This document shows positions 53,574 through 61,784 of a stretch of 64,000 bases of DNA, piece by piece (the first letter of the stretch is position 1; every line of letters begins with the position of its first letter). Origin of the DNA: Kitasatospora xanthocidica. Lineage in GTDB: Bacteria; Actinomycetota; Actinomycetes; Streptomycetales; Streptomycetaceae. The position numbers and the translations under genes are program-made. The notes beneath the pieces were generated by a model. That model was not told where the DNA came from, did no database searches, and was given only the letters and a program-made list of their open reading frames with translations. The stretch lies in assembly GCF_014656195.1 (NCBI RefSeq), contig NZ_BNBY01000005.1, positions 142,971 through 206,970 of the forward strand, given 5' to 3'.

Positions 53574-53663
53574 GGGGCTCGCCCGCTCGCGAGGTGCTGG
53601 CTCGGGGCGGGGGCTCGCCCGCTCGCGAGGTGCTGGCTCGGGGCGGGGGCTCGCCCGCTCGCT
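53573..53663. repeat. 36-bp tandem repeat joined to R2 copy C
   Basis: The unit GGGGGCTCGCCCGCTCGCGA plus sixteen bases recurs with period 36 (starts near 53573, 53609, 53645); the third unit runs into the start sequence of another R2 copy (CGCTTCCGGGGCGCTCC). About 2.5 units. Confidence 0.85.
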
Positions 53664-53688
53664 TCCGGGGCGCTCCGGCCCGGGTGGC

Positions 53689-54486
53689 TCAGACGCTCAG
53701 GCGGCGGAGGGCTTCGTCATGCAGCAGGCCGTTGGAGGCGACGGCGTCGGCGCCGCCGGGGCCGGGGACGCCGTCCAGGCCGGTGAAGCGGCCGCCGGCC
53801 TCCTCGACGATGACGGCGTTGGCCGCCATGTCCCAGAGCGACAGCTCGGGCTCGGCGGCGATGTCGACGGCGCCCTCGGCGACCATCATGTAGGACCAGA
53901 AGTCGCCGTACGCGCGGGTGCGCCAGCAGGCGCGGGTGAGGTCCAGGAACGGGTCGAGGCGGCCGCGCTCCTCCCAGCCGGTGAGCGAGGAGTAGGAGAA
54001 GGACGCGTCCTCGATCCGGGAGACGCCGGAGACGTGGATCCGGGAGGCCTTGGCCAGGCTGCGGCCGGCGAAGGCGCCCAGGCCCTTGGCCGCCCACCAG
54101 CGGCGCTGCAGCGCGGGCGCGGAGACGATGCCGACCACCGGGCGTTCGACGCCGTCCGGGCCGTCCTCCAGCAGGGCGATCAGGGTCGCCCAGACCGGGA
54201 CGCCGCGGATGTAGTTCTTGGTGCCGTCGATCGGGTCGATCACCCAGCGGCGCGGGCCGGAGCCCTGCAGGCCGAACTCCTCGCCCAGCACCGCGTCGCG
54301 CGGGCGGGCGCGCTGCAGCACGCTGCGGACGAGTTCCTCGGCGGCCTTGTCGGCGTCGCTCACCGGGGTGAGGTCGGGCTTGGTCTCGATCTTCAGGTCG
54401 AGGGCGCGGAAGCGTTCCAGGGTGACCGAGTCGGCCGAGTCGGCGAGGACGTGGGCGAGTCGGAGGTCGTCGTGGTAGTCGGCCAT
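53689..54486 (-). CDS. hisN: histidinol-phosphatase HisN (inositol-monophosphatase fold)
   Basis: A 265-residue IMPase-fold phosphatase. Metal ligands are in VLGEEFG (Glu), [15 protein letters not shown] (Asp-Asp) and [18 protein letters not shown] (Asp). The S. coelicolor homologue at the same position was assigned as HisN, the histidinol-phosphate phosphatase of histidine biosynthesis (from memory). ATG at 54486 is preferred over the TTG two codons earlier. Its end lies against the R2 repeat block. Confidence 0.9.
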   Translation of the reverse strand: MADYHDDLRLAHVLADSADSVTLERFRALDLKIETKPDLTPVSDADKAAEELVRSVLQRARPRDAVLGEEFGLQGSGPRRWVIDPIDGTKNYIRGVPVWATLIALLEDGPDGVERPVVGIVSAPALQRRWWAAKGLGAFAGRSLAKASRIHVSGVSRIEDASFSYSSLTGWEERGRLDPFLDLTRACWRTRAYGDFWSYMMVAEGAVDIAAEPELSLWDMAANAVIVEEAGGRFTGLDGVPGPGGADAVASNGLLHDEALRRLSV

Positions 54487-54585
54487 GTCCAAGACCCTAG
54501 CGAGCCCGTCCCGATCGGCACAGCCGGGCTCGCGGAGCGGGACGGAGCCGTGGAGCCGTCCGGGTCGTGGAGCCGGGGCGCCGTC

Positions 54586-54751
54586 CTAGGGCGTGTCTGA
54601 CAATTCCCGCCGGGCGCGCGACGCCGGGGCACGCACCTCGCCGCGTTGTCGTCGGTCGCCGATGCTCCGCATGGACTCCCTCCTCCGCCTTGCGATGCAC
54701 GCACCCCAACGCCGCGCGCTGATCCGACGCGAATTGTCAGACACGCCCTAG
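54586..54751. mobile_element. MITE-like element, copy 2
   Basis: Ends CTAGGGCGTGTCTGACAATT plus C (54586-54606) and its exact reverse complement (54731-54751), 166 bp in all, no coding capacity. The core is nearly identical to the element inside adnA. The outermost CTAG may be target sequence. Its right end supplies the TAG stop codon of the SMR gene. Confidence 0.9.
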
Positions 54752-55071
54752 TGCGCGGTGCCGCTCAGCTGCAGGCCGATGACGCCGGCGATCACCAGGG
54801 AGATCGAGACCAGCTTGAGCACCGAGCTGGTCTCGTCCAGGAAGACCATGCCGTAGATGGCGGTGCCGGCCGCGCCGATGCCCGTCCACACGGCGTAGGC
54901 GGGGCCGACCGGCAGGGTCTTGAGGGAGAGGGTGAGCAGGCCGAAGCTGCCGAGGGCGAACACGCAGAAGCTGATGGTGGGCCAGAGCTTGGTGAAGCCC
55001 TCGCTGAGCTTGAGGTTGATCGCGAAGCCGGTCTCCAGCAGGCCGGCCAGGACCACCAGGGCCCATGCCAT
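54748..55071 (-). CDS. small multidrug resistance (SMR/SugE-type) transporter
   Basis: A 107-residue four-helix SMR protein. The essential membrane Glu is in GLLETGFAINLKLSEGF (Glu13), and the central PVGPAYAVWTGIGAAGTA helix is typical. Homologues export quaternary ammonium compounds or guanidinium ion as dual-topology dimers. It is a single gene without a partner. The stop codon lies inside the terminal repeat of a MITE-like element, so the element inserted exactly at the end of the reading frame. Confidence 0.93.
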   Translation of the reverse strand: MAWALVVLAGLLETGFAINLKLSEGFTKLWPTISFCVFALGSFGLLTLSLKTLPVGPAYAVWTGIGAAGTAIYGMVFLDETSSVLKLVSISLVIAGVIGLQLSGTAH

Positions 55072-55193
55072 CGCGTGCCCTCCCAGTCGATCGACGGTCG
55101 GACCGTGCCCGGCCTGACCTTCCTATGATCACCAGGTGGGCCCGGTCCGACACCTCGGACGGGCCACCAACCCCGGGGCACGGAGCCCCGGGC

Positions 55194-56246
55194 TCAGTCG
55201 GCCTCGCCCTCCTTGCTGGCCAGCAGACGGCGCAGCGAGTAGAGCCGGGCGGCCTCGGCGTGGCCGTCGGCGACCCAGGCGTCCAGCGCGCAGTCCGGCT
55301 CGTCGTGGCTGCACGCGCGCGGGCAGTCGACGGTGCCGGGCTCCAGGTCGGGGAAGGCGAGGATGACCCGGGACGGGTCGATGTGCGAGAGGCCGAAGGA
55401 GCGGAAGCCCGGGGTGTCGATCACCCATCCGGTGTCCAGCGCCTTCTTGGAGCCCGGCTTGGCGCCGGGCGGCGGGGGCAGCCGCAGCGCGAGGGCGGAC
55501 ACCGTGGTGTGCCGGCCGCGGCCGGTCACCGCGTTGACGTGGCCGGTCTGCCGCCGGCGGTCCGGGACGAGGGCGTTGACCAGGGTGGTCTTGCCGACGC
55601 CGGAGTGGCCGATGAACACCGTGGAGCGCCCGCGCAGGTGCTCGCGGACGGCCTCGGCGCCGGCGGTCTCCAGCTCGTCGCGGCGGGTCACCACGTACCG
55701 GATGCCGAGCGGGGCGTAGGAGTCCAGCACCGGCTCGGCCGGCGCCAGGTCCGCCTTGGTGAGCACCAGCAGCGGCTCCATGCCCGCGTCGTAGGCGGCC
55801 ACCAGGCAGCGGTCGATCAGCCGCGGGCGCGGCTCCGGGTCGGCCAGGGCGGTGACGATGGCCAGCTGCTCGGCGTTGGCGACGACGATCCGCTCGTACG
55901 GGTCGTCGTCGTCCGCGGTGCGCCGCAGCACCGAGGTGCGCTCCTCGACCCGGACGATCCGGGCGAGGGTGTCGGCGTCCCCGGAGAGGTCGCCGACCAG
56001 GTTGACGATGTCGCCGACGACGACGCCCTTGCGGCCCAGCTCGCGGGCCTTCATGGCGACGATCTGGCGCTCCTGCTTGGTGCCCTGGTCGACCAGACAG
56101 GTGAGCCGACCGCGGTCGACGGTCAGCACCATCGCCTCGGCGGCGTCCTCGTGCTTGGGCCGGATCCGGGTCCGCGGCCGGGAGCCCCGGCGGGCCGGGC
56201 GGTTGCGGATGTCGTCCTCGTCGGCGTCCTTGCCGTAGCGGCGCAT
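55194..56246 (-). CDS. rsgA: ribosome small-subunit GTPase RsgA
   Basis: A 350-residue circularly permuted GTPase. An OB-fold (about 35-105) precedes the G domain in the order G4 LTKAD, G1 GHSGVGKTTL, G2 with RGRHTT and G3 DTPG; a C-terminal zinc domain has CPRACSHDEPDC. The His after G1 (GHSG) and the permuted order are diagnostic. It assists late maturation of the 30S subunit. Sixteen bases separate it from aroA upstream, so the two form an operon. Confidence 0.95.
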   Translation of the reverse strand: MRRYGKDADEDDIRNRPARRGSRPRTRIRPKHEDAAEAMVLTVDRGRLTCLVDQGTKQERQIVAMKARELGRKGVVVGDIVNLVGDLSGDADTLARIVRVEERTSVLRRTADDDDPYERIVVANAEQLAIVTALADPEPRPRLIDRCLVAAYDAGMEPLLVLTKADLAPAEPVLDSYAPLGIRYVVTRRDELETAGAEAVREHLRGRSTVFIGHSGVGKTTLVNALVPDRRRQTGHVNAVTGRGRHTTVSALALRLPPPPGAKPGSKKALDTGWVIDTPGFRSFGLSHIDPSRVILAFPDLEPGTVDCPRACSHDEPDCALDAWVADGHAEAARLYSLRRLLASKEGEAD

Positions 56247-56261
56247 GTGCTCAGTCTCCGC

Positions 56262-57593
56262 TCAGTGGTCCGCCGCCGCTTCGCCGAGCAGCTCGGACCA
56301 CATCCCGGGGAAGTCGGGCAGGGTCTTGGCGGTGGTGGCGACGTTCTCCACCCCGACACCGGGCACGGCGAGGCCGAGCACCGCGGCGGCCGTGGCCAGA
56401 CGGTGGTCCTCGTAGGTGTGGAAGACGCCTCCGCGCAGCGGGCGCGGGCGGATCCGCAGGCCGTCCTCGGTCTCGGTGACGTCGCCGCCGAGGTCGTTGA
56501 TCTCCTTGGCGAGCGCGGCGAGCCGGTCCGTCTCGTGCAGGCGCAGGTGGGCGATGCCGTACAGGTGGGACTCGGAGTCGGCGAGCGCGGCCACCGCGGC
56601 GATGACCGGGGTGAGCTCGCCGACGTCGTGCAGGTCCGCCTCGATGCCGTGGATCCGGCCGGTGCCGGTGAACTGCAGGCCCTCGTCGGTGAACTCGCAG
56701 GCGCCGCCCATCCGGGTGTAGATCTCGCGCAGCTGGTCGCCGGGCTGGGTGGTGTGCTTCGGCCAGTCCCGCACGGTGACGCGGCCACCGGTGACCAGCG
56801 CGGCGGCGAAGAACGGCGCGGCGTTGGAGAGGTCGGGCTCGACCACCAGGTCGCGGCCGATCAGGGCGCCGGGGGTGACCCGCCAGACGTCCTTCTCGCC
56901 GCCGTCCTCGGGCGCGTCGACCTGGGCGCCGGCCAGACGCAGCATCTCGACGGTCATCCGGATGTGCGGCAGCGACGGCACCGGGCCGCCGACGTGCCGG
57001 ACCTCGATGCCCTGGTTGTAGCGGGCGCCCGAGAGCAGCAGCGCGGAGACGAACTGGGACGAGGAGGAGGCGTCCAGCTCGACCGGGCCGCCGTCCAGCG
57101 AGCCGGTGCCGTGGACGGTGAGCGGGAAGGCGCCGCGGCCGCCGTCCTCGATCCGGGCACCCAGCGCGCGCAGGGCGTTGATCACGCCGTGCTGGGGGCG
57201 CTCGTAGCAGCGCGGGTCGCCGTCGAAGTGCACCGGGCCGTCGGCGAGGACGGCGAGCGGGGGCAGGAAGCGCATGACCGTGCCGGCGTTGCCGACGTCG
57301 ACGGAGGCCGGGCCGAGCAGCGCGGGGGCCGGGATGACCCGCCAGGCCTCGCCGCCGCCGGTGCCGCCCGCGTCGTTGTTGACCGTCTCCTCGATGGTGA
57401 CCCCGAGGGCGCGCAGGCCGTCGGCCATCAGCTGGGAGTCACGGCTGCGCAGCGGGCGGCGCACCCAGCCGGGCTTCTCGGCGAGCGCGGCCAGCACCAG
57501 GGCCCGGTTGGTGACCGACTTGGAGCCGGGGATGGTGACGGTGGCGTCGACGGGGCTGGTGGCGACGGGGGCGGGCCACGGGGTCTCGGTCAT
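56262..57593 (-). CDS. aroA: 3-phosphoshikimate 1-carboxyvinyltransferase (EPSP synthase)
   Basis: A 443-residue EPSP synthase. PGSKSVTNRALVLAAL (Lys25, Ser26, Arg30) binds both substrates; GNAGTVMRFL near 100, the DASSSSQFVSALLLSGARY motif near 180 and the C-terminal ETDRLAALAKEINDLGGD are family marks. It joins phosphoenolpyruvate to shikimate-3-phosphate in aromatic amino-acid synthesis. The GNAGTVMRF stretch lacks the usual Thr-Ala-x-Arg spacing of plant-type class I but keeps Gly-Thr. First gene of an operon with rsgA. Confidence 0.96.
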   Translation of the reverse strand: MTETPWPAPVATSPVDATVTIPGSKSVTNRALVLAALAEKPGWVRRPLRSRDSQLMADGLRALGVTIEETVNNDAGGTGGGEAWRVIPAPALLGPASVDVGNAGTVMRFLPPLAVLADGPVHFDGDPRCYERPQHGVINALRALGARIEDGGRGAFPLTVHGTGSLDGGPVELDASSSSQFVSALLLSGARYNQGIEVRHVGGPVPSLPHIRMTVEMLRLAGAQVDAPEDGGEKDVWRVTPGALIGRDLVVEPDLSNAAPFFAAALVTGGRVTVRDWPKHTTQPGDQLREIYTRMGGACEFTDEGLQFTGTGRIHGIEADLHDVGELTPVIAAVAALADSESHLYGIAHLRLHETDRLAALAKEINDLGGDVTETEDGLRIRPRPLRGGVFHTYEDHRLATAAAVLGLAVPGVGVENVATTAKTLPDFPGMWSELLGEAAADH

Positions 57594-57659
57594 GTGGGCA
57601 AGTCTAGGGCCGTACCGAAACCGCCCGGATCGTGGACGCGGACGGCCCCGCGCGGCGGG

Positions 57660-58382
57660 CTACTGCAGGGGCTGCAGCAGCCAGGTCGCGCCGAGGGCGA
57701 GGCAGGCGAGGGCGACGAGCAGGAAGACGGCGACCCAGGCGAGCGCGGGGACGTGGGTGAGCCGGGCGAGCTGGTCGGCGTCGGAGTCGCGGGCCCAGCC
57801 CATCCGGCGCTGCTGCTGGAGTTCGAGGACCGGGCGGACGGCGCCGAACAGCAGGAACCAGCAGCCGAGGTAGGCGAAGCCGGCCTGGACCTCGGCGCTG
57901 CCGAACCAGGAGACCAGGAAGAACGCGCCGCCGGCCACCAGCACGATGAACAGGCCGAAGGCGTTGCGGATGCGCAGGAGCAGGGCGAGCAGCAGGACGA
58001 TCGCCAGCCACAGCAGCAGGGTGATCCGGTCGGCGGCGAGCAGGGCGGCGCAGCCGAGCCCGAGCAGGGCCGGGGCGGTGTAGCCGGCGGCGGCGGTGAG
58101 GACCATGCCGGCGCCGGTGGGGCGGCCGTAGGACACGGTGAGGCCGGAGGTGTCGGAGTGCAGCCGGATGCCGGCGAGCTTGCGGCCGGTGAGGCGTGCG
58201 ACCAGGCCGTGGCCGCCCTCGTGGGCGATGGTGACGGCGTTGCGGGCGACGTGCCAGAGCGGCCGGGCGAGGACGGTGAGCAGGGCGACGGCGCCGGTGG
58301 CCAGCACCAGCCAGCCGGGCGGGGCGGTCTGGGAGCCGGTGACCTGCTCCCACAGGGCGCTCAGGGTCCGGTCGTCGGTCAT
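57660..58382 (-). CDS. M50-family membrane metallopeptidase-like protein
   Basis: A 240-residue membrane protein with about seven helices. The zinc motif HEGGH (His54, Glu55, His58) sits in NAVTIAHEGGHGLVARLTG, in the HExxH position of site-2-type proteases. There is no PDZ domain and the distal Asp motif is not obvious, so this is the short actinobacterial form whose activity is unproven. ATG at 58382. Upstream extension of the frame is antisense to the SRAP gene. Confidence 0.87.
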   Translation of the reverse strand: MTDDRTLSALWEQVTGSQTAPPGWLVLATGAVALLTVLARPLWHVARNAVTIAHEGGHGLVARLTGRKLAGIRLHSDTSGLTVSYGRPTGAGMVLTAAAGYTAPALLGLGCAALLAADRITLLLWLAIVLLLALLLRIRNAFGLFIVLVAGGAFFLVSWFGSAEVQAGFAYLGCWFLLFGAVRPVLELQQQRRMGWARDSDADQLARLTHVPALAWVAVFLLVALACLALGATWLLQPLQ

Positions 58383-58535
58383 CGTGCGGTCCTCCCCGTC
58401 TTCCGTTCGCTGCGGTGGGCCGTTCGGGGCAGCCTCCCATGCGGGGACGGCGGGGCGGGAGCGGTCGGTTCTGGTCCGGGCGTGAGGAAGCGATGAGGAA
58501 GTGGCGGGGGCGGGCGGCATGGCAAGCTGGCCCGC

Positions 58536-59288
58536 ATGTGCGGTCGGTTCGCAGCCAGCAGCAAGCCCGAGGACGTCGTCGAGCTGTTCGACGTCGAGCA
58601 GTGGGATCCCGAGGAGACCCTGGACCCGAACTGGAACGTCGCGCCGACCAACAGTGCCTTCGTGGTGCTGGAGCGGATGGCCGAGGACCGGCCGCGGCCG
58701 GTGCGGCAGCTGCGGGTGCTGCGCTGGGGGCTGGTGCCGCAGTGGTCGAACACCGCGGAGACGGCGGTGAAGATGATCAACGCCCGGTCGGACACGGTGC
58801 ACGAGAAGCCCTCGTACCGGCAGGCCTTCGCCGCGCGCCGGTGCGTGCTCCCGGTGGACGGCTACTACGAGTGGCAGACGGTGCCGGGCGAGCGGGGCAA
58901 GGCCCGCAAGAAGCCCTACTTCGTCTCCCGGGCGGACGGCACCCCGCTGGCGCTGGCCGGGCTGTACGAGTTCTGGCGCAACCGGGCGGTTCCGGCCGGG
59001 CACCCGGAGGCCTGGCTGGTGACCTTCACGATCGTCACCACGGACGCCGAGGAGTCGCTGGCACCGATCCACGAGCGGATGCCGCTGTTCCTCGACCCGG
59101 AGGCCTGGGACGAGTGGCTGGACCCGCGGCGGACCGACCCGGACGCGCTGCGCCGGCTGCTGATACCCCCGCCGCCCGGCGCGCTGCTGGCCACCCCGGT
59201 GTCGCCGGCGGTCGGCAGCATCCGCAACAACGGCCCGGAGCTCAAGGAGCCGTGGACCGAGGTCGAGTACGAGACCACGCTGTTCTGA
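58536..59288 (+). CDS. SRAP-family abasic-site DNA-protein crosslinking protein (YedK/HMCES)
   Basis: A 250-residue SRAP protein. The catalytic residues are all present: Cys2 (MCGRF), Asn34 (NVAPT), Glu112 (YYEWQ) and His179 (IHERMP). The family attaches to abasic sites in single-stranded DNA through Cys2 and protects them. It carries an internal loop with Arg/Lys (GERGKARKK) typical of bacterial members. It fits the DNA-repair bias of the window and lies near rsgA/aroA and the SigR-type gene in mycobacteria too (from memory). Confidence 0.96.
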   Translation: MCGRFAASSKPEDVVELFDVEQWDPEETLDPNWNVAPTNSAFVVLERMAEDRPRPVRQLRVLRWGLVPQWSNTAETAVKMINARSDTVHEKPSYRQAFAARRCVLPVDGYYEWQTVPGERGKARKKPYFVSRADGTPLALAGLYEFWRNRAVPAGHPEAWLVTFTIVTTDAEESLAPIHERMPLFLDPEAWDEWLDPRRTDPDALRRLLIPPPPGALLATPVSPAVGSIRNNGPELKEPWTEVEYETTLF

Positions 59289-59323
59289 CCACCTGTTCCG
59301 ACCACCCTGCTGTTCTGACCACC
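59281..59323. repeat. three 13-bp repeats between the SRAP and hydrolase genes
   Basis: TGTTC(T/C)GACCACC at 59281-59293, 59294-59306 and 59311-59323; the first overlaps the SRAP stop codon and a fourth half-copy (CTGTTCCGAA) follows near 59338. Possible operator array or slippage product. Confidence 0.7.
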
Positions 59324-59370
59324 CTGTGGTGAGCACGCTGTTCCGAAGACGCGCGGGAGAAGAAGCAGAG

Positions 59371-60006
59371 ATGACCACCGAACCCGTCCCCACCGAGGCC
59401 GGCGAGGCCCGGATCACCCACCACCGGGCGGCCGCGCCGAAGGCCGTCCTGGCGCTCGGGCACGGCGCGGGCGGCGGGATCGAGGCCCGGGACCTGGTGG
59501 CGCTGGCCGCCGCGCTGCCGGAGCGCGGGATCTCGGTGGCGCTGGTCGAGCAGCCCTGGCGGGTGGCGGGCAGGAAGCTGGCCCCGGCGCCGAAGACGCT
59601 GGACGTCGGCTGGCGGCCGGTCGCCGAGCACCTGGCCGGACAGGGCCTGCCGCTGGTGGTGGGCGGGCGCAGCGCCGGGGCGCGGGTGGCCTGCCGGACG
59701 GGGGCGGAGACCGGGGCGGTCGGGGTGGTGGCGCTGGCGTTCCCGCTGCACCCTCCGGGCAAGCCGGAGAAGAGCCGGGCGGAGGAGTTGCTGGAGTCGG
59801 GGCTGCCGACGCTGGTGGTGCAGAGCGCGCAGGACCCGTTCGGCGGGCCGGAGGAGTTCCCGGAGCTGCCGGCGGGGCACGAGCTGCTGGCGGTGCCGTA
59901 CGGCAGCCACGGGTTCGTGGTGCCCAAGCGGGCGCCGGTGGGGCAGGACGAGGTGCTGGACCTGATCTGCGCCGCGGTGGGGGACTGGGTGCTGGGGCTG
60001 GTGTGA
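59371..60006 (+). CDS. alpha/beta hydrolase of the KANL3/Tex30-like type
   Basis: A 211-residue hydrolase with HGAGGG near residue 31, the nucleophile elbow GGRSAGARVA (Ser near 99), LVVQSAQDPFG (acid) and GSHGF (base). This short dienelactone-hydrolase-like form occurs beside SRAP or repair genes in many actinobacteria, but no substrate is known. ATG 59371 has GGGAGAAG upstream. Possibly co-transcribed with the SRAP gene. Confidence 0.88.
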   Translation: MTTEPVPTEAGEARITHHRAAAPKAVLALGHGAGGGIEARDLVALAAALPERGISVALVEQPWRVAGRKLAPAPKTLDVGWRPVAEHLAGQGLPLVVGGRSAGARVACRTGAETGAVGVVALAFPLHPPGKPEKSRAEELLESGLPTLVVQSAQDPFGGPEEFPELPAGHELLAVPYGSHGFVVPKRAPVGQDEVLDLICAAVGDWVLGLV

Positions 60007-60060
60007 GGCCGTGGCCGTGGATGCCGTGGAGGCCGCCGTGAGCGGGGAGTCTCCGGTCGC

Positions 60061-60076
60061 TCACTCGTGCGAGTGA
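60061..60076. promoter_or_regulatory. BldM-type palindrome upstream of sigR
   Basis: TCACTCGTGCGAGTGA has perfect 7-bp arms and fits the TCAC-C-G...C-G-GTGA pattern recalled for BldM. It lies 17 bp before the SigR-type -35. Confidence 0.4.
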
Positions 60077-60092
60077 ACGGTGTCGGTGGGCG

Positions 60093-60118
60093 GGAATGCG
60101 GGCGGGGTCGCCGTGGTT
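60093..60118 (+). promoter_or_regulatory. autoregulatory SigR-type promoter (sigRp2-like)
   Basis: GGAAT (60093-60097), 18 bases, GTT (60116-60118): an exact consensus match about 40 bp before the long-form start codon, as for sigRp2 of S. coelicolor. Confidence 0.85.
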
Positions 60119-60160
60119 GACACCCTCGTCAGCACGAGTCACCGGTGAGAGGCAGGGCAG

Positions 60161-61066
60161 ATGGGTTCGATCGCGTGCCCCGAACGGCCTGAGGAGCGCG
60201 AGGCCGCTACGGCGCTCGTCCCCTCCTGGTCGGAGTGGATTGACGCGGGCGAGAAGCCCGTCAGCCCGATATCCTCCATTTCTGGGCGGCCCGCCGTGGG
60301 CCGTGCCCGTCATGCCGAGGAGGTGGGTCCGGTCGTCGGGACCGAGCACGAGGCCGAGCCGGGCCGTGGCCCGGACGAGGTCCGGCCTGCGGGCGAGGCG
60401 CTCACCGGTGAGGAACTGGCCGAGGCGATCGGTGAGGACACCTATCGGGTGTCGGCGGAGGAGAGCGAGGAGACCAGGCGGGAGCGCTTCGAGCGCGACG
60501 CCCTGGGCTTCCTGGATCCGATGTACTCGGCGGCGCTGCGCATGACGCGCAACCCGGCGGACGCGGAGGACCTGCTCCAGGAGGCGTTCGCCAAGGCGTA
60601 CGCGTCCTTCCACCAGTTCCGCGAGGGCACGAACCTCAAGGCCTGGCTGTACCGCATCCTCACCAACACGTTCATCAACTCGTACCGCAAGAAGCAGCGG
60701 GAGCCCCAGCGCACCGCGGCGGAGGAGATCGAGGACTGGCAGCTGGCCAGGGCCGAGTCGCACATGTCGACCGGCCTGCGCTCGGCGGAGACCCAGGCGC
60801 TCGACCACCTCCCCGACAGCGATGTGAAGGACGCGCTCCAGGCCATCCCGGAGGAATTCCGGATCGCCGTCTATCTCGCGGACGTAGAAGGCTTTGCGTA
60901 CAAGGAGATCGCGGACATCATGGGTACTCCCATCGGTACGGTGATGTCCCGGCTGCACCGCGGCCGCCGTCAGCTGCGCGGCATGCTGGAGGACTACGCC
61001 CGTGAGCGCGGGCTGGTCCCGGCCGGCAGCGGGGCAGGGCAGGAAGCGAAGGGCTCGGGCTCATGA
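60161..61066 (+). CDS. sigR: ECF sigma factor SigR (redox-responsive), long form
   Basis: A 301-residue open form of SigR. Region 2 (about 115-185: [29 protein letters not shown], as its two halves) and region 4 (about 228-285: [28 protein letters not shown]) are nearly those of S. coelicolor SigR. An in-frame GTG at 60323, preceded by AGGAG, would give a 247-residue short form. S. coelicolor makes a stable short SigR and an unstable long SigR' with about 55 extra residues from the autoregulated promoter; the 54-residue extension here fits that exactly. Overlaps rsrA as ATGA. Confidence 0.95.
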   Translation: MGSIACPERPEEREAATALVPSWSEWIDAGEKPVSPISSISGRPAVGRARHAEEVGPVVGTEHEAEPGRGPDEVRPAGEALTGEELAEAIGEDTYRVSAEESEETRRERFERDALGFLDPMYSAALRMTRNPADAEDLLQEAFAKAYASFHQFREGTNLKAWLYRILTNTFINSYRKKQREPQRTAAEEIEDWQLARAESHMSTGLRSAETQALDHLPDSDVKDALQAIPEEFRIAVYLADVEGFAYKEIADIMGTPIGTVMSRLHRGRRQLRGMLEDYARERGLVPAGSGAGQEAKGSGS

Positions 61067-61476
61067 GCTGCGGCGATCCGCACGACACCGAGTGTGGCGA
61101 GGTCCTCGACCACCTCTATGAATTCCTCGACAACGAGATGGCCGAGGGCGACTGCGCCAAGCTGCGCGTGCACTTCGAGGAGTGCTCGCCCTGCCTCAAG
61201 CAGTACGGGCTGGAGCAGGCGATCAAGGCCTTGATCAAGCGGTCCTGCGGGTGCGACGACACCCCGGCCGATCTGCGCAGCAAGGTGCTCGCCAGGATCG
61301 ACTCGATCCGGGCCGGGCAGCGCTCGGGCGAGGAGCTGGTGGTCTCGGTGGAGACCTCGGTCGAGGTGCACGCCGAGTCCGCCCGGCCCGCGCCGAGGCC
61401 GGCCGGGGGCGGGGCGGACGAGGAGTCCGCCGGGCGCCCCGGCGCACCGGTCGAGGCCGGCGCACCGGCGGAGTGA
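61063..61476 (+). CDS. rsrA: zinc-binding redox-sensing anti-sigma factor RsrA
   Basis: A 137-residue ZAS-type anti-sigma factor. Cys3, His7, Cys11, His37, Cys41 and Cys44 (HFEECSPC) match the zinc and disulfide-switch positions known for S. coelicolor RsrA. Cys62 and Cys64 follow. Oxidation forms a trigger disulfide, expels zinc and frees SigR. The protein is longer than the usual ~105 residues: the last ~50 are an Ala/Pro/Gly/Glu-rich tail that looks disordered. Start overlaps the sigR stop by four bases. Confidence 0.95.
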   Translation: MSCGDPHDTECGEVLDHLYEFLDNEMAEGDCAKLRVHFEECSPCLKQYGLEQAIKALIKRSCGCDDTPADLRSKVLARIDSIRAGQRSGEELVVSVETSVEVHAESARPAPRPAGGGADEESAGRPGAPVEAGAPAE

Positions 61477-61521
61477 CCTGTCGGCCGGTCGCCTGTCGGC
61501 CGGCCGCATCAAGGAGCCGAA

Positions 61522-61551
61522 CGGCCCCGGGAGCACGCGCTCCCGGGGCCG
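61522..61551 (+). terminator. terminator of sigR-rsrA
   Basis: A perfect 13-bp stem, CGGCCCCGGGAGC (61522-61534) with its complement (61539-61551), followed by CTCCCGTT. Confidence 0.85.
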
Positions 61552-61575
61552 CTCCCGTTCTGCTCGCATGCGCCG

Positions 61576-61591
61576 TCACTCGTTCGGGTGA
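61576..61591. promoter_or_regulatory. BldM-type palindrome upstream of the HD-GYP genes
   Basis: TCACTCGTTCGGGTGA fits the same pattern as the site before sigR, with one arm mismatch, and lies about 195 bp before the HD-GYP start in a 308-bp gap without genes. Confidence 0.4.
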
Positions 61592-61784
61592 GTTGGCGGT
61601 GCGCCAACTGCGCCATTGCGCGATCATGCGTCCCCGCGCCCGGGTAGCGGCCTATCCTCCTGACGGACGCTCACCGTCGGTTCGCCCGACGCGCTGAGGC
61701 AACGCGGGCCCGGACGGCGGGGAGGTCGATATCGCTACCGACAGTGGAGGCGCGACCCTGCCGCCGGGAGCGGCGCGCTACCTG

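Noticed and set aside
53573..53663. A CRISPR array, because of the regular 36-bp period
   Set aside because: Units are directly contiguous with no spacers, only about 2.5 units exist, and no cas gene is present.
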